From an uncultured Lachnospiraceae bacterium (GTDB lineage: Bacteria > Bacillota > Clostridia > Lachnospirales > Lachnospiraceae), in contig CADCII010000026.1 in NCBI GenBank assembly GCA_902801515.1, forward strand, positions 1 to 46,010: a DNA stretch of 46,010 nt. The letters are read 5' to 3'. The notes below the pieces were generated by a model. It had not been told where the DNA came from. It did no database searches and was given only the letters and a program-made list of their open reading frames with translations. The stretch's first letter is position 1; each line of letters starts with the position of its first letter. Shown here in pieces: positions 39,931 through 46,010 of this stretch. The position numbers and the translations under genes were made by a program.

Positions 39931-40899
39931 TCAGAATATATATGCGGTCGTACAGCACTGTTCCTGCAGATATTTTGTCAGGTCGTTCGGGCAGCACAGC
40001 ATGGAGACTCCGAAGCCGTAATAGTTGTAATGACGGCTGTAATTGCCCGGAGACACGCGGCGGATCGGTATGCGATTCTGTGAGTACTTCAGCATTGCGT
40101 TGGCGAAGATGTAAGTATCTTCGTAATTCGCATTGAACGGACGGTTGACCAGCATATAGATGGTCTCATCTTCCTTCGGGGAAAGATCCTTCAGAAGGAA
40201 CTCATATACTTTCTCGGCAGCATAGTCCAAGGAGAACTGGTCGGAGTAAATAACACGGGCAGGTTCTCCGGAGATCCCGCGCCCGAGCTCGATCAGGCGG
40301 TTCTCCTCGTCGAAGGAGACATTCATGCTGGACGTCCGGCTGCGGACTGTGTTGATAACAGAGGTAAGTGTTTCAAGATCCGCGCCTTCGCGTGCCATCA
40401 GGGCAGCGATGCGGATGCCGAAATGCTGTCCCAACAGGCCGGTCCGCTCTTCACGCGGCGCAGTCGGATCTACCGAGAGGCAGTCATCATTGTACGGAAT
40501 CAGAGTGCTCTTCAGGCCATCGATCTCCATCAGTTCTTTTGCAAGATCATTGTTGAGGCAGTCGCCCATGAAATTGTTATAGATGAGGAGATAGCCTTTA
40601 TCAGAATTGATATACTTCGCGGCTTCATAGATATCATATGCGCTCGGTGCGGCAAACTTGCCTCCGATCACGCTGGCATCTGCCATGCCGTCGCAGGTAA
40701 CCATGGAGTCCGGGAACGGAGCTCCGAAGCCGCCGGCACTGACGATCAGGTTGACCCTGCTGCTGTCGAGCGGGATGCGTACCAGAGCCCGGTTGTTGAA
40801 GGAGCCGGGTACACAGGCGACGCGGTCAGAATGAATAGCAGCCATTGCATCGGTAAAATCCCGGGAGACAGTATCAGAATTACAAAGATTTGTTATCAT
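39931..40899 (-). CDS. divergent DhaK-like protein lacking catalytic histidines
   Basis: A 322-residue DAK1-fold protein. The general fold is clear: VNLIVSAGGFGAPFPDSM (49-66) replaces the usual SGGGSGHEPxH, NNFMGD (108-113) keeps the Gly-Asp, and LGRGISGEPARV replaces GxGIHGEPG. Thus the acid/base His (E. coli His56) is Ala60 and the His that covalently binds dihydroxyacetone (His218) is Ser210; the Lys of KNYTGD is Asn. It cannot use the standard covalent mechanism. It may recognise another ketose or aldehyde, or be a regulator. AAGGAGAG precedes the ATG. First in an operon with dhaL and an aldolase. Confidence 0.82.
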   Translation of the reverse strand: MITNLCNSDTVSRDFTDAMAAIHSDRVACVPGSFNNRALVRIPLDSSRVNLIVSAGGFGAPFPDSMVTCDGMADASVIGGKFAAPSAYDIYEAAKYINSDKGYLLIYNNFMGDCLNNDLAKELMEIDGLKSTLIPYNDDCLSVDPTAPREERTGLLGQHFGIRIAALMAREGADLETLTSVINTVRSRTSSMNVSFDEENRLIELGRGISGEPARVIYSDQFSLDYAAEKVYEFLLKDLSPKEDETIYMLVNRPFNANYEDTYIFANAMLKYSQNRIPIRRVSPGNYSRHYNYYGFGVSMLCCPNDLTKYLQEQCCTTAYIF

Positions 40900-40981
40900 A
40901 TTCTTGCTCTCCTTGAAGGCTCAGCGCTATCTGTGATGTCAGTCTCAGAAAACCGGTTCACCCAAGATTCCTGATATAAAC

Positions 40982-41010
40982 ATAATAGCATCAGCAGAGG
41001 GGCTCGTCAA
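40982..41010 (-). promoter_or_regulatory. promoter of the DhaK-DhaL-aldolase operon
   Basis: On the minus strand TTGACG (41005-41010) and TATTAT (40982-40987), 17-base spacer, 83 bases before the first start codon. Confidence 0.75.
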
Positions 41011-41022
41011 TATCAAAAACAA

Positions 41023-41060
41023 GAAAACGTAAACATAAATAATAAAATGAAAACGCTTAA
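41023..41060. promoter_or_regulatory. operator or cre-like sites between divergent promoters
   Basis: GAAAACGTAAAC (41023-41034) and GAAAACGCTTAA (41049-41060) lie between the two divergent promoters, 26 bp apart. They resemble catabolite-control (cre) half sites, but could equally be sites for the adjacent DeoR protein. Confidence 0.45.
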
Positions 41061-41064
41061 GTTG

Positions 41065-41093
41065 TTGACATTATAGGGGATTTGGGGTAATCT
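41065..41093 (+). promoter_or_regulatory. promoter of the deoR-family gene
   Basis: A perfect TTGACA (41065-41070) and TAATCT (41088-41093), 17-base spacer, 52 bases before the start codon. Confidence 0.7.
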
Positions 41094-41145
41094 GGTTTTG
41101 TATAAACGACCTTGCGAAAGCAAACGAAAGAAGGGTGGGAAGGTC

Positions 41146-41916
41146 ATGTTTACAACGGAAAGGCAGAAACTGATAGAAGCATATATTCTGGAGCATGGTT
41201 CGGTTACGGTTCAGGAACTGAGTGATAAGTTTCAGGTTTCGAGTGTAACCGTAAGAAAAGACCTGAGTGAACTGGAAAAAAGCGCCTCTATACAGAGGAT
41301 GCACGGCGGTGCAGTCCCGAGATATAAATCCGCGCAGGAAGATCATTTTCAGACACTGACAGACCGCTGCAGAGAAGAAAAATACGCGATCGGGAAAAAG
41401 GCGCTTTCACTGGTGGAGAACGGCGATACCATAATGCTGGACGCATCCACTACAGGCCAGGTCTTCGCCTCGGTCCTTGCCGACGCAGGGCTGACAGGCC
41501 TTACCGTGATCACGACATCTGTATTTACTGCGCAGACTCTCATGGCAGGCGGAATAAGGGTTATTACGGTCGGCGGAGAGATGAATCTCAACATCGGAGC
41601 GGCGGAAGGACCTATTGCGACCGGCCAGATCAGTGACCTGCATGCGGACAAAGGATTTATCGGCGTGAATGGTATCGACAGGCAGTTCGGGTTTTCTGTA
41701 GACAGTCTGCAGGAAGCAGCGATCAAGCGCAGTATCTGCACCAGTTCACGGAGGACTTTCGTTCTTGCAGACTATACGAAATTCAACCGCAGATATATGT
41801 CGAAGATATACGGGATCGAAGACGGCGCAATACGCGGACTGATCACAGACCGGCAGCATGAAAACATTGACTATGGTTTTCTGAAGAACAAGATAAAACT
41901 GATCTTTGCGGACTGA
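41146..41916 (+). CDS. DeoR family transcriptional regulator
   Basis: A 256-residue sugar-phosphate-sensing repressor. The N-terminal winged helix-turn-helix (~1-57) includes LIEAYILEHGSVTVQELSDK and VSSVTVRKDLSELEKSASI, followed by RMHGGAV. The C-terminal sensor domain (~75-230) has ENGDTIMLDASTTGQVFAS and ADKGFIGVNGID. Divergent from the DhaK operon, so it probably controls that operon and itself; the inducer may be a triose or ketose phosphate. GGGAAGG precedes ATG 41146; an upstream frame start at 41098 lies near the promoter. Confidence 0.88.
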   Translation: MFTTERQKLIEAYILEHGSVTVQELSDKFQVSSVTVRKDLSELEKSASIQRMHGGAVPRYKSAQEDHFQTLTDRCREEKYAIGKKALSLVENGDTIMLDASTTGQVFASVLADAGLTGLTVITTSVFTAQTLMAGGIRVITVGGEMNLNIGAAEGPIATGQISDLHADKGFIGVNGIDRQFGFSVDSLQEAAIKRSICTSSRRTFVLADYTKFNRRYMSKIYGIEDGAIRGLITDRQHENIDYGFLKNKIKLIFAD

Positions 41917-41942
41917 ACCCGGCGGCCGGGCGGAACGTTTCA

Positions 41943-42015
41943 TTTTCAGAAAGACCGAAAGTGATTATTTTCGGAAAGACCAAAGGGCTTTATTTTCAGG
42001 AAGGACAAAAAGCTC
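41943..42015 (+). repeat. three degenerate 25-bp direct repeats
   Basis: TTTTC(A/G)G(A/G)AAG(A/G)(C)C(A)AA-like units begin at 41943, 41968 and 41993, spaced exactly 25 bp. They lie just after the deoR stop and before a strong hairpin. Function unknown; possibly protein-binding iterons. Confidence 0.6.
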
Positions 42016-42057
42016 CGGAAGAGAGCGGATGGCACCTTTATCCACTCTCTTCCGGAG
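42008..42057 (-). terminator. strong terminator, best oriented for the small ORF
   Basis: CTCCGGAAGAGAG-C-GGAT pairs with ATCC-A-CTCTCTTCCGGAG (17 bp, one mismatch). On the minus strand it ends in GCTTTTTG; on the plus strand the tail is TTTACTC, weaker. It can serve both the small minus-strand gene and deoR. Confidence 0.8.
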
Positions 42058-42112
42058 TTTACTCTTACTTAAAATATAATTGTCTTACCTGAACGATGTT
42101 TGTCAGATTATC

Positions 42113-42172
42113 TCAAACCCTGTGGGCATAGGTTTCGTACAGGCAGTGGAAAAAAACGCTGATCTTCTTCAT
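42113..42172 (-). CDS. candidate 19-residue peptide gene
   Basis: An ORF of 20 codons reading MKKISVFFHCLYETYAHRV. Its ATG has AGGAGGG seven bases upstream, and a strong terminator follows ~55 bases after the stop, so it has the parts of an independent small gene. A hairpin (GGCGCTACCAT with ATGGCAGCGCC, 42282-42314) lies upstream. A basic N terminus, aromatic core and one Cys are visible; no family recognised. It could be a small membrane or signalling peptide, or a leader. No clear promoter was found. Confidence 0.45.
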   Translation of the reverse strand: MKKISVFFHCLYETYAHRV

Positions 42173-42359
42173 AATGAATCCCTCCTTTTATTATTCTTTT
42201 TCTTTGTGTTGAGGTCTTCGTGTTTCTTTCTGATTACGGTATAGCTCGTTTTCCGGCTATAGTAAAATACACGTTTTATTGGCGCTACCATATCTTTTTT
42301 GTATGGCAGCGCCGGATCCGGACCGGATACTTTCCTGTAAAAGAAAACCTGTTTTGAGA

Positions 42360-42380
42360 CATGTGCAGACATGGTATAAT
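42360..42380 (+). promoter_or_regulatory. extended -10 promoter for the NTPase-CYTH gene
   Basis: TGGTATAAT: a perfect TATAAT (42375-42380) preceded by TG at the extended -10 position. The -35 region is weak (TTGAGA at a 15-base spacing, from 42354). Start codon 58 bases downstream. Confidence 0.6.
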
Positions 42381-42438
42381 GAAATACACGGAGATTGATT
42401 GCTGAACAGATATTAACGGAAAGATAAGGAGTCTCTTG

Positions 42439-43548
42439 ATGGAAATCCGCAAGATCGTCATAACCGGCGGCCCGTGTGCCGGTAAAACAACAGCACTCAG
42501 CTGGATACAGAATTCATTTACCAAAAAAGGATACCGGGTCCTGTTTGTACCGGAAACGGCGACGGAGCTGATCTCAGGAGGCGTTGCGCCGTGGACCTGC
42601 GGCTCCAACATGGATTACCAGAAGGGGCAGGTCCGTCTGCAGCTGGTAAAGGAGGACATCTTCCTGAAAGCGGCTCAGACGATGCCGGCAGACCGTATAC
42701 TGATCGTCTGCGACCGGGGAGCCCTGGATAACCGTGCATACATGAATGACGAGGAATGGGCACAGGTACTGGATGCGCTTCATGTGGATGAAGTCAGCCT
42801 GCGGGACAGCTATGACGCCGTCTTTCATCTCGTCACTGCAGCGCGCGGGGCGGAGGACGCCTACACCCTTTCGAACAATGCCGCCCGCACGGAGAGCGTG
42901 GAGCAGGCGCGCGAACTGGATGATAAGCTGATCGCGGCATGGACCGGTCATCCGCACCTGCGGATCATCGACAACGCGACGGATTTTCAGAAGAAACTGG
43001 AGCGCCTGCTGTCAGAGATCTCCTCATTTCTCGGAGAACCTGAACCGATGGAGATCGAGCGCAAGTATCTTATCAGGTATCCGGACATCGCCTGGCTGGA
43101 ATCGCTGCCGAAGTGCGAGAAGGTGGACATCCTCCAGACATACCTGGTCAGCCCGGATGACCGCCAGATCCGCGTGCGCAAGCGGGGAAGCGACGGTCAC
43201 TATATATATTATCGCTCAGAAAAACGGCATGTCACGCCATACCGGCGCGTCGCTGTCGAGAAGCGCCTGACAGAGGCGGAATACCTGGAAATGCTGGGAA
43301 GCGCAGATCCTGCGACCCGCACGATCAAAAAGACCCGGTATTGCCTTGCGGACAACAATGCTTATTTTGAGATCGATATCTACCCGGAGTGGAAGAAGCA
43401 GGCAGTCCTGGAGATCGAGCTTGAAAGCAGCGAGGAAGCGGTCCACATTCCGGAAGGAATCCAGGTGATCCGCGAAGTGACGGGAGATAAACGCTACAGC
43501 AACTTCGCACTCGCGCACGAGATGGTGCTGGAAGACGACATAGAATAA
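42439..43548 (+). CDS. P-loop NTPase (AAA_28) fused to CYTH domain
   Basis: A 369-residue fusion. N-terminal P-loop domain (~1-195): Walker A GGPCAGKTT (10-18), VLFVPETATELI, and CDRGALDNRAYMN (91-103), typical of AAA_28 kinases-like NTPases. C-terminal CYTH domain (~203-365): MEIERKYLI with the ExExK-like signature (205-209), RQIRVRKRG, EKRLTEAEYLEM, FEIDIYPEW and LEIELES, forming a triphosphate tunnel. The same order occurs in eukaryotic TTD14-type proteins (from memory). It may hydrolyse or transfer a triphosphate or nucleotide; substrate unknown. AAGGAG lies eight bases before the ATG. Confidence 0.85.
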   Translation: MEIRKIVITGGPCAGKTTALSWIQNSFTKKGYRVLFVPETATELISGGVAPWTCGSNMDYQKGQVRLQLVKEDIFLKAAQTMPADRILIVCDRGALDNRAYMNDEEWAQVLDALHVDEVSLRDSYDAVFHLVTAARGAEDAYTLSNNAARTESVEQARELDDKLIAAWTGHPHLRIIDNATDFQKKLERLLSEISSFLGEPEPMEIERKYLIRYPDIAWLESLPKCEKVDILQTYLVSPDDRQIRVRKRGSDGHYIYYRSEKRHVTPYRRVAVEKRLTEAEYLEMLGSADPATRTIKKTRYCLADNNAYFEIDIYPEWKKQAVLEIELESSEEAVHIPEGIQVIREVTGDKRYSNFALAHEMVLEDDIE

Positions 43549-43550
43549 CG

Positions 43551-43595
43551 GAACAGTAAGTGCCTGGCATTTGCACAAGTGCCTGTCACTCATCA
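43551..43595. repeat. palindromic repeat, copies 6 and 7
   Basis: A degenerate copy (43551-43574, core AAGTGCCTGGCATTTG) and a better one (43572-43595, TGCACAAGTGCCTGTCACTC) in the minus-oriented sense, directly after the NTPase-CYTH stop codon. Confidence 0.75.
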
Positions 43596-43753
43596 TAAAA
43601 AAATCTTAAAATTACTGCGTGGATTCGTGTAAGCCGTTCGTATATAGATATGTCAGGAACAAAAACCTGATACAGCATACAAAACAACCGGCAGGTGACC
43701 GGTAAACACATATAAGGCGGGCTGTCAGAATACAGCAGTAAAGGAGATTGATT

Positions 43754-43996
43754 ATGAAGGTTTACAATGTTGAAGATACTAACAGATTCTTTGAAGTTCT
43801 TTCTGAGTGCAAAGGCGATGTTGAGGTCGTTGCCAAGGACGGCAGAACGATTCCGATGAATGATAAAGATGTTGTCAAGGTTCTTGAAGCAGCTTATACT
43901 GGTATGATGATTCCGGAGATGGAGCTCAGATTCTCCAGCCCGGCGGACAGCCAGCGGGTTCTGTGCTTCCTGGCAAATACGAAAGCTGCAGCATAA
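43754..43996 (+). CDS. conserved small hypothetical protein
   Basis: An 80-residue acidic protein: MKVYNVEDTNRFFEVLSECK, then GDVEVVAKDGRTI and SSPADSQRVLCFL. I recall similar small proteins from Lachnospiraceae (inference). No signal, membrane helix or catalytic motif. AAGGAG lies seven bases before the ATG and a strong terminator follows, so it is monocistronic and probably well expressed. The ~205-base gap upstream holds two palindromic repeats and no clear promoter. Confidence 0.78.
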   Translation: MKVYNVEDTNRFFEVLSECKGDVEVVAKDGRTIPMNDKDVVKVLEAAYTGMMIPEMELRFSSPADSQRVLCFLANTKAAA

Positions 43997-44015
43997 TTAA
44001 TAATCTTATGAAATA

Positions 44016-44052
44016 AAAGATCCGGGCGATTGGATGGCCCGGATCTTTTTTG
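44016..44052 (+). terminator. terminator of the small conserved gene
   Basis: Perfect 12-bp stem AAAGATCCGGGC/GCCCGGATCTTT followed by further T residues, 19 bases after the stop. Confidence 0.92.
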
Positions 44053-44122
44053 TGTTGGCTGGTTTTTCATGATGGGCTCATGGGCTCATTTCCGGAATAT
44101 ATACCGGAGCTGTATCCTGGAT

Positions 44123-44770
44123 TTATTTACCCGATTTATTTCCCAGGAATACGGCGGTAAGGCTGTGATCAAACAACTGAATCACGGGTCCGAGCCCGAA
44201 TGCGGTGGCTAGTGTACCGATTCCGAGCACGCCGCCGGTCAGGAAACAGACAAGTGCGCAGCCGGCGTCCGCGAGGACTCTCCACAGGAAAAAGGGAGTA
44301 TTTTTGATACGTTTTGTCAGGATCAGCGGCAGGGCGTCATATGGTGCGACGCCGAGGTCGGCCTGCTGGTACATTGAAAGTCCGAGAGAGCATATGGCAA
44401 GGCCGATCAGTAATATCAAAAGCCGGAGCGGCAGTCCTTCAGGCGCCGGTAAGTATTTCCTGTAGATGGCGTAGAAGAAAGACACGACATAGGCAAGGCC
44501 GAATGCGTTTGCAATAGTACCCGGGCCAAGAAGCGCCCTTCCCCACAGCAGCTGGATTATGAAGAACCCGATGTTGACCAGTATCTGGAGAGTCGGATAG
44601 GGAATGCCCAGAAAATCAGCCAGAGCAAGGTTCATACCACTGTAGGGGTCGGTTCCCAGTGCGGCAAGACGGAAGGTGGCGATCCCCCAGCCGGTCAGCA
44701 CCACGCCGAGCAGCATTACGATGACCCGGCGTATGCTTATATTATTCAGGTAATCCCGGAATTTATACAT
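44123..44770 (-). CDS. YczE/YitT-like integral membrane protein
   Basis: A 215-residue membrane protein with about five to six helices and an internal duplication: LAALGTDPYSGMNLAL with ADLGVAPYDALPLIL, and GPGTIANAFGLAYVV with GIGTLATAFGLGPVI. This pattern is typical of YczE-like proteins of unknown function, some near transport or resistance genes. GAGGTG precedes the ATG. It converges with the small conserved gene. Confidence 0.82.
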   Translation of the reverse strand: MYKFRDYLNNISIRRVIVMLLGVVLTGWGIATFRLAALGTDPYSGMNLALADFLGIPYPTLQILVNIGFFIIQLLWGRALLGPGTIANAFGLAYVVSFFYAIYRKYLPAPEGLPLRLLILLIGLAICSLGLSMYQQADLGVAPYDALPLILTKRIKNTPFFLWRVLADAGCALVCFLTGGVLGIGTLATAFGLGPVIQLFDHSLTAVFLGNKSGK

Positions 44771-44913
44771 ATCAAAAGCACCTCAATCTCATAAGTCAAT
44801 TGCGGATTTCTTTAGAATATCCGCATGTTTGCACATATTTTTGCAAATCATTACATATCGCGAGATAATTATATATGCGCACACATTATTCATCAACCGT
44901 AAACAAGTGATTT

Positions 44914-44938
44914 TGAACAAGTGACAGGCACCTGTCCA
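44914..44938. repeat. palindromic repeat, copy 8
   Basis: TGAACAAGTGACAGGCACCT then GTCCA, 25 bp, with three changes from the commonest version. It lies 66 bases upstream of the metallophosphoesterase start and overlaps an open frame there. Confidence 0.8.
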
Positions 44939-45004
44939 ATTATCATATATAGTGATATTCTGTTGGTGTGGGTTTCAACTGACTGGATGGTGCGGAGATA
45001 TGCT

Positions 45005-45688
45005 ATGAGTGGTAAGATCGGTATTCTTTCGGATACGCATGGATTGCTTCGGGATGAGGTGATCCGGGTTCTTGAGGGTTGTGACGTCATTCTGCATGGT
45101 GGTGATATCAACCGTCAGGAGATTCTGGATGAGCTTGAGAAAATCGCTCCGGTCTATGTTGTAAGGGGCAATAATGATAAGGAATGGGCAGAGCGGCTGC
45201 CAATGTTCCTGGACATTGAGATACTCGGACTGCATATCTGTATGACCCATAAGAAAAAGGATCTGCCGAAAGATCTTGAGAGTTATGATCTTGTGGTCTG
45301 CGGACACAGTCACAAGTATGAGCAGAAGCAGACCGGAAGTACGCTGCTTATCAATCCGGGAAGCTGCGGACCCCGCAGGTTCAACCAGGATATTACACTT
45401 GCTATATTGACGATTTCGGAAGACAGTGGACTGAAGGTTGAGAGAATTGATATCCCGCATCCGCAGGAAAATGTAAAAAAGGTATCTGGAGGCATGAGTA
45501 AAGTGGCCTCCGTAGACATGAAAAAGACCGTCTCCAGAGTAATGAAGGAAGTGGAGCGGGGAAAGAGCGTTCCGGAGATTGCGTCCAGGCTTGGTCTGGA
45601 TGAAGAACTTGCCGAACAGATCTGCCGGCTTTACCTGACGCATCCCGGAGTTACAGCAGATCAGATTCTGACGAAGATGGGACTATGA
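45005..45688 (+). CDS. YfcE/MJ0936-type metallophosphoesterase with C-terminal extension
   Basis: A 227-residue calcineurin-like phosphoesterase. Metal-site motifs: GILSDTHG (D9, H11), LHGGDIN (D34), VRGNND (N57/58), MTHKK (H) and CGHSHKYEQ, followed by NPGSCGPRR. Relatives hydrolyse phosphodiesters such as bis-pNPP in vitro; natural substrates are unknown. Unlike typical members of ~160-180 residues, it has a ~60-residue helical C terminus (MKKTVSRVMKEVERGKSVPE, then IASRLGLDEELAEQICRLYL) that looks like a helix-turn-helix. ATG 45005 has GGAG eight bases upstream. Palindromic repeats flank the gene; the downstream one supplies its TGA stop. Confidence 0.87.
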   Translation: MSGKIGILSDTHGLLRDEVIRVLEGCDVILHGGDINRQEILDELEKIAPVYVVRGNNDKEWAERLPMFLDIEILGLHICMTHKKKDLPKDLESYDLVVCGHSHKYEQKQTGSTLLINPGSCGPRRFNQDITLAILTISEDSGLKVERIDIPHPQENVKKVSGGMSKVASVDMKKTVSRVMKEVERGKSVPEIASRLGLDEELAEQICRLYLTHPGVTADQILTKMGL

Positions 45689-45710
45689 ACGAGTGACAGG
45701 CACTTGTTCA
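45686..45710. repeat. palindromic repeat, copy 9
   Basis: Perfect match to copy 1 (core GAGTGACAGGCACTTG). Its first three bases are the stop codon of the metallophosphoesterase. Confidence 0.85.
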
Positions 45711-45727
45711 TAATGGGTGTTGGTGGA

Positions 45728-46010
45728 ATGGATGATTTATATGTAAGACTTGAAAAACAGATTCCGGCGCTGAGGCTGCAGATCCAGCAGCTCTATCAGT
45801 CGTTTGACGGGAAGTTTCATCTTCACGGTGCGTCGGTTCCGATTACTTTCGGAATGGAGGAGGATGTGCTGGGTTCCTATACGCCGGCGGGCGGTGATGA
45901 GGAGGAGCACTTCCATTTTTCGCTGCGGTATGCTGCAAGCTACGAGGAGAGGCCGGTTTCCAATGAGGACAGGCTGGATATCTTCCGGCATGAGTACGCC
46001 CATTATATGC
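45728..46010 (+). CDS. putative zinc peptidase-like protein with HExxH (partial)
   Basis: The frame runs off the window: MDDLYVRLEKQIPALRLQIQ…FDGKFHLHGASVPITFG…DIFRHEYAHYM. HEYAH is an HExxH zinc-binding motif, as in SprT-like and other metallopeptidases. About 94 residues are visible. An in-frame ATG at 45713 is possible; ATG 45728 follows a weak GGTGG. The domain family cannot be settled without the rest. Confidence 0.6.
   Translation, partial: MDDLYVRLEKQIPALRLQIQQLYQSFDGKFHLHGASVPITFGMEEDVLGSYTPAGGDEEEHFHFSLRYAASYEERPVSNEDRLDIFRHEYAHYM

Overview
The window (about 46 kb, roughly 52% GC) looks like a chromosomal segment of a Gram-positive anaerobe of the Clostridia, most likely Lachnospiraceae. 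Supporting this are AGGAGG-type ribosome binding sites, compact rho-independent terminators, a Bacillus-type LexA box, a CBS/DRTGG family II pyrophosphatase, a TSCPD protein, L,D-transpeptidases, a YolD-paired Y-family polymerase, and small proteins of a kind I associate with Lachnospiraceae. No taxonomic search was possible, so this is inference.

Layout. 1-650: 3' end of a 23S rRNA gene, then five tRNAs (Asp, Thr, Tyr, fMet, Phe) and a terminator, with no 5S gene between. 690-3640 (minus): purine nucleoside phosphorylase, TSCPD protein, a conserved small protein and a secreted beta-lactamase-fold serine hydrolase. 3946-10145 (plus): pyrophosphatase, flavin reductase-like protein, L,D-transpeptidase, GpsA and an NhaC-type antiporter. 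10367-12064: two Tad-pilus-type genes (prepilin peptidase, TadZ/CpaE-like) without the rest of a Tad locus. 12148-15630: murG with a duplicated start region, a gene broken by a 26-bp duplication, and a DUF218 membrane protein. 15734-20149: glnA, then a NitT/TauT-type ABC importer. 20242-25161: DMT exporter, HTH-GNAT fusion, and a surface cluster (L,D-transpeptidase, Pro-rich secreted protein, double-glycine-leader SH3-like protein). 25190-27304: LexA-controlled Y-family polymerase and YolD protein.

27377-41916 is dominated by a sugar island: PFK-like kinase, class II aldolase, AlsK-like ROK kinase, ROK repressor, a ribose/allose-type ABC transporter (binding protein, two permeases, double ATPase), a second class II aldolase, DhaL, a highly divergent DhaK, and a DeoR regulator. 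The simplest reading is uptake of an uncommon sugar, phosphorylation, and aldol cleavage to trioses, with its own regulators. The DhaK homologue lacks both catalytic histidines and the transporter ATPase has one fully degenerate ATP site, so this island is the best candidate for undescribed enzymology. 42113-46010: a 19-codon ORF with its own ribosome binding site and terminator, a P-loop NTPase-CYTH fusion, a small conserved protein, a YczE-like membrane protein, a metallophosphoesterase and the start of an HExxH protein.

Three layers of non-coding structure cut across the genes. (1) Two copies of a three-stem element (21276-21413 and 27155-27269) keep the same architecture with compensatory base changes and fill the 5' leaders of two genes. 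(2) Nine short palindromic repeats (core GAGTGACAGGCACTTG) sit at gene ends, twice supplying the stop codon. (3) Out-of-frame tandem duplications (71 bp at murG, 26 bp in a small gene) lie close together.
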